This document shows positions 62,018 to 64,000 of a DNA stretch of 64,000 nt, piece by piece; within the stretch, counting starts at the first letter, position 1, and every line of letters begins with the position of its first letter. This DNA comes from Bacteroides sp. (GTDB lineage Bacteria > Bacillota > Clostridia > Oscillospirales > Acutalibacteraceae): NCBI GenBank assembly GCA_023665085.1, contig JAMPEQ010000005.1, forward strand, positions 1 through 64,000, in the 5' to 3' direction. The position numbers and the translations under genes are program-made. The notes beneath the pieces are model-generated. The model was given only the letters and a program-made list of their open reading frames with translations. It made no database searches and was not told the DNA's origin.

Positions 62018-63286
62018 ATGAACTTATTTTTATCAAAAATACTTGCTGCTATTATGTCGCTTATTTGCGCAATCAATCTCGCTACCCCTGTAGGTTACAA
62101 AGTACCCAAAGTTGTTCATAATGTAACACCGTATTCGTCTGAAGCAACAGAAGGAACAGGATACGATGATGAAACAGACTATGAACTTGATAATAAAAAC
62201 GAAGAAAATCCTGAAACTCCGGATACTCCTGATACAGACGATCAGGATAAAAACACTAACGAAGAAACAAAAAATGATCAGGCTCCGGCAACTCCTGCTG
62301 AGACTCCTGAAAACACAAACAATAACGAAAACGACACAATGTCAGATCGCGCAGAGAATGTATTGGGCGATTTAGGCAATACAAATGACACAGCCAATCC
62401 GGCTGATGAAGACGAAATTAACGTCGAGGATCTTGAAATACTTGACACAATTGATATTTCAGCAACAGAAAATGATAATGTTACATTAACATTATATGCT
62501 GATGCTAAGCAGAGCAATGATGATTCAACAATATCAGCTTCTAAAAAAGCAGCTGCTACAGTAGACTTTAACAAGTCAGAAATCAGCAGCCAAGGCGATG
62601 ACGGTACTCCGACAGTAACTGCTACAGCAGTTGTAAGCGGTGACGGCAATATGGAAGATAATGTTTACAGACATTTTGTTGATATTGATAAATTTATTGA
62701 CAGCACTGAAGCTGCAATTGCTGAGTGTTATGGTCTTGAAAGAGAAATGGTTACACATTATACTCCTGAAGGTTTAACAGATCTTTTTGAAGTTGATGAA
62801 CACACCTCATATTTTACCACTTGTGACACTCCGATTGGACCAGAGGGTATTACCCTTGCTATCACTGATGAAGTAAGAGAAGCAATTATCCCTGCAACAA
62901 TGCTCAAATTTGCTATTAACGAAATCTCTTTTAAAGGTAATATTACAAACATTTCTGATGGTGCATTCCTTTTATGTGATGCCTTAACAGATATTACAAT
63001 TCCTGAAACAGTTAAAACAATCGGTGAAAACGCATTTTCATACTGCTCAAATCTTAAAAATGTTGTTATACCTGAAGGCGTTGAGTGCATCAAAGCTTCT
63101 GCATTTATGCACTGCGACAACTTAGAAACAGTTACTCTTCCATCAACAATTAATTATATCGGTGACGAAGCGTTCTCATTTATGATGGCAGGTTCTAAGA
63201 TTACCTGTGCAACTCAGGAAGTAAGAGGTCTTTTTAATTATTACAATGTAACTGCTGAAAGAACAACTGTTACTGTAGCAGAATAA
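62018..63286 (+). CDS. secreted leucine-rich repeat protein under tandem riboswitch control
   Basis: A 422-residue secreted protein. Signal peptide MNLFLSKILAAIMSLICAIN (cut near residue 24), an acidic Pro/Thr/Asn-rich stalk (about 45-150), a middle domain (about 150-290) of unknown fold, and at the end (about 305-410) BspA-type LRR_5 repeats (FLLCDALTDITIPETVKTIG, AFSYCSNLKNVVIPEGVECI, AFMHCDNLETVTLPSTINYI). No sorting signal, so it is released or weakly held. Control by cyclic di-nucleotide riboswitches suggests a role in attachment or the sessile state. RBS AAAGGA at 62005-62010; a strong terminator follows. Confidence 0.88.
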   Translation: MNLFLSKILAAIMSLICAINLATPVGYKVPKVVHNVTPYSSEATEGTGYDDETDYELDNKNEENPETPDTPDTDDQDKNTNEETKNDQAPATPAETPENTNNNENDTMSDRAENVLGDLGNTNDTANPADEDEINVEDLEILDTIDISATENDNVTLTLYADAKQSNDDSTISASKKAAATVDFNKSEISSQGDDGTPTVTATAVVSGDGNMEDNVYRHFVDIDKFIDSTEAAIAECYGLEREMVTHYTPEGLTDLFEVDEHTSYFTTCDTPIGPEGITLAITDEVREAIIPATMLKFAINEISFKGNITNISDGAFLLCDALTDITIPETVKTIGENAFSYCSNLKNVVIPEGVECIKASAFMHCDNLETVTLPSTINYIGDEAFSFMMAGSKITCATQEVRGLFNYYNVTAERTTVTVAE

Positions 63287-63393
63287 CGAAGAAAATTACT
63301 AACGCAAGATAACTTCTTGCAGTATAAATATAAATATTTGTATAATAATGGCTGTTATGGCTGTAATTAATATATGAATGTTCGCATTTGTGA

Positions 63394-63433
63394 AAAAGCG
63401 GTTCTACGGAGTAATTCGTAGAACCGCTTTTTT
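63394..63433. terminator. terminator after the LRR protein gene
   Basis: AAAAAGCGGTTCTACG / CGTAGAACCGCTTTTTT hairpin with A-tract and T-tract; serves the LRR gene and possibly the convergent gene at 63491. Confidence 0.88.
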
Positions 63434-63490
63434 ATTTAGCCAAACGAGAGTCGAATCTTATTTTGTTCAACTCTTGTTTAGCTAACTTAA

Positions 63491-64000
63491 TCAATGTCCG
63501 TGTGGCTTTGCAGAAAATCTGGATCTTTCCTTTTTCAAATCTGCATAAAGAAAATCAAAAAACAATACCGCAAGAGGAATAAGAACAAACCAGATTGCCT
63601 TGCCTTCAACAAGACTGCAGAGCACTGTAGAAATAATTGCACCGATAATAAAGCACACAATCATTGTAATATGATGAAAAAGCATTTTTAAATATGTTTT
63701 ATCATTTTTATTTTTAAATGCCTTAACAGTCCATACGCCTATCTGCCTCACATGATTTGTGCAGAATGTAGTTGCACTGGGAATTCCCTGTGCCTGCCGA
63801 AATGTATTATACTGCATGGAGCATATAAAGTTAATTGCTACTTGAGATATCTGAAAAGGTGCACTTTCAGGAATAAATCCCAGCAGTATTACAACAATAA
63901 TTTCAAGGGCAATGAGCAGCGTATCCCACCTCACAGCCCTCATCTTTTTTACAGGATTAGGCAGGGCTTCACTGAATACAGCACCCAAAAGGTATGCTCC
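63491..64000 (-). CDS. YoaK/DUF1275-like membrane protein, partial
   Basis: The C-terminal 169 residues of an integral membrane protein; the frame stays open to the window edge (…GAYLLGAVFSEALP), so the start lies beyond. MQYNTFRQAQGIPSATTFCTNHVRQIG is characteristic of the YoaK/DUF1275 family; three or four hydrophobic segments are present and the C-terminus is basic. Function of the family is unknown. Confidence 0.82.
   Translation of the reverse strand, partial: GAYLLGAVFSEALPNPVKKMRAVRWDTLLIALEIIVVILLGFIPESAPFQISQVAINFICSMQYNTFRQAQGIPSATTFCTNHVRQIGVWTVKAFKNKNDKTYLKMLFHHITMIVCFIIGAIISTVLCSLVEGKAIWFVLIPLAVLFFDFLYADLKKERSRFSAKPHGH

Larger units (their letters stand above)
61633..62022 (+). 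repeat. 390-bp direct repeat, copy 2 (riboswitch leader)
   Basis: Second copy of the leader at 60857-61246, without a single difference that I can see by reading both line by line. Confidence 0.93.

Noticed and set aside
1-64000. CRISPR array, prophage, toxin-antitoxin or restriction system
   Set aside because: No regularly spaced repeats, Cas, integrase, phage structural, paired toxin or methylase genes were found on either strand.

Overview
The window reads as a chromosomal segment of an anaerobic, low-GC Clostridia bacterium, most likely a gut Oscillospiraceae/Ruminococcaceae relative. Evidence: A+T-rich spacers, AGGAGG-type ribosome binding sites, TTG starts, TTGACA/TATAAT promoters, BspA-type leucine-rich repeat surface proteins, a split transketolase, class B sortase, LexA with a Firmicutes-like SOS box, DUF951, YlmH, a SleB-type spore-cortex hydrolase and GEMM-I riboswitches. 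No phage, plasmid or CRISPR signature is visible. The assignment to a family is inference.

Layout. 0.4-6.5 kb (-): a 2039-residue secreted repeat protein (LRR, InlB-type beta repeats, eight Cys/His repeats, Fn3-like end). 6.8-10.8 kb (+): zapA, U32 peptidase/RlhA-like, Maf, PHP phosphoesterase. 10.9-13.5 kb: an acyl-CoA ligase (-) and a YjdF-like membrane protein (+). 13.57-13.73 kb (-): tRNA-Met and tRNA-Glu. 14.0-17.7 kb (+): GntR/YtrA-type regulator with an ABC transporter. 17.8-21.0 kb: small XRE regulator, ylmH-ogg pair (-), a small membrane protein and SleB hydrolase (+). 21.1-25.0 kb (-): partial inositol operon iolG-iolD-iolE. 25.2-31.4 kb (+): TSCPD protein, clan GH-D-like glycosidase, zinc-ribbon signal peptidase, GPH sugar transporter, alpha/beta hydrolase and a tautomerase interrupted by an in-frame TAG. 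31.6-39.9 kb (+): AgrA/AgrC-like two-component pair, lexA, mrp, dCMP deaminase, HAD phosphatase, two poorly characterised or membrane-anchored proteins and DegV. 40.1-42.4 kb (+): serC-serA. 42.5-47.3 kb (-): split transketolase, LCP ligase, sortase B and a sortase substrate. 47.5-51.5 kb (-): MarR-controlled heterodimeric ABC exporter. 51.7-60.6 kb (+): rsmA, MATE pump, DUF951, murI, prfA, membrane XRE regulator, a TsaC-CoaE fusion, M18 aminopeptidase and rsmE. 60.8-63.3 kb (+): a duplicated leader carrying four GEMM-I riboswitches in front of two related secreted proteins. 63.5-64.0 kb (-): a YoaK-like membrane protein leaving the window.

Most unusual part. Two copies of a 390-bp leader are identical base for base and each holds aptamer - intrinsic terminator - aptamer - RBS. 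They drive one short (75 aa) and one long (422 aa, LRR) secreted protein. Homology of the coding parts drops sharply just after the start codon, which suggests gene conversion or very recent duplication of the control region. All four aptamers have A at the position matching ligand-contact base G20 of the Vc2 aptamer, so the ligand may be c-di-GMP or cyclic AMP-GMP. Other points of note: a SrtB/SPKTG-substrate operon with an internal terminator, a TsaC-CoaE gene fusion, the nonsense-interrupted tautomerase, a zinc-ribbon signal peptidase, and a His/Ser-rich LCP protein.
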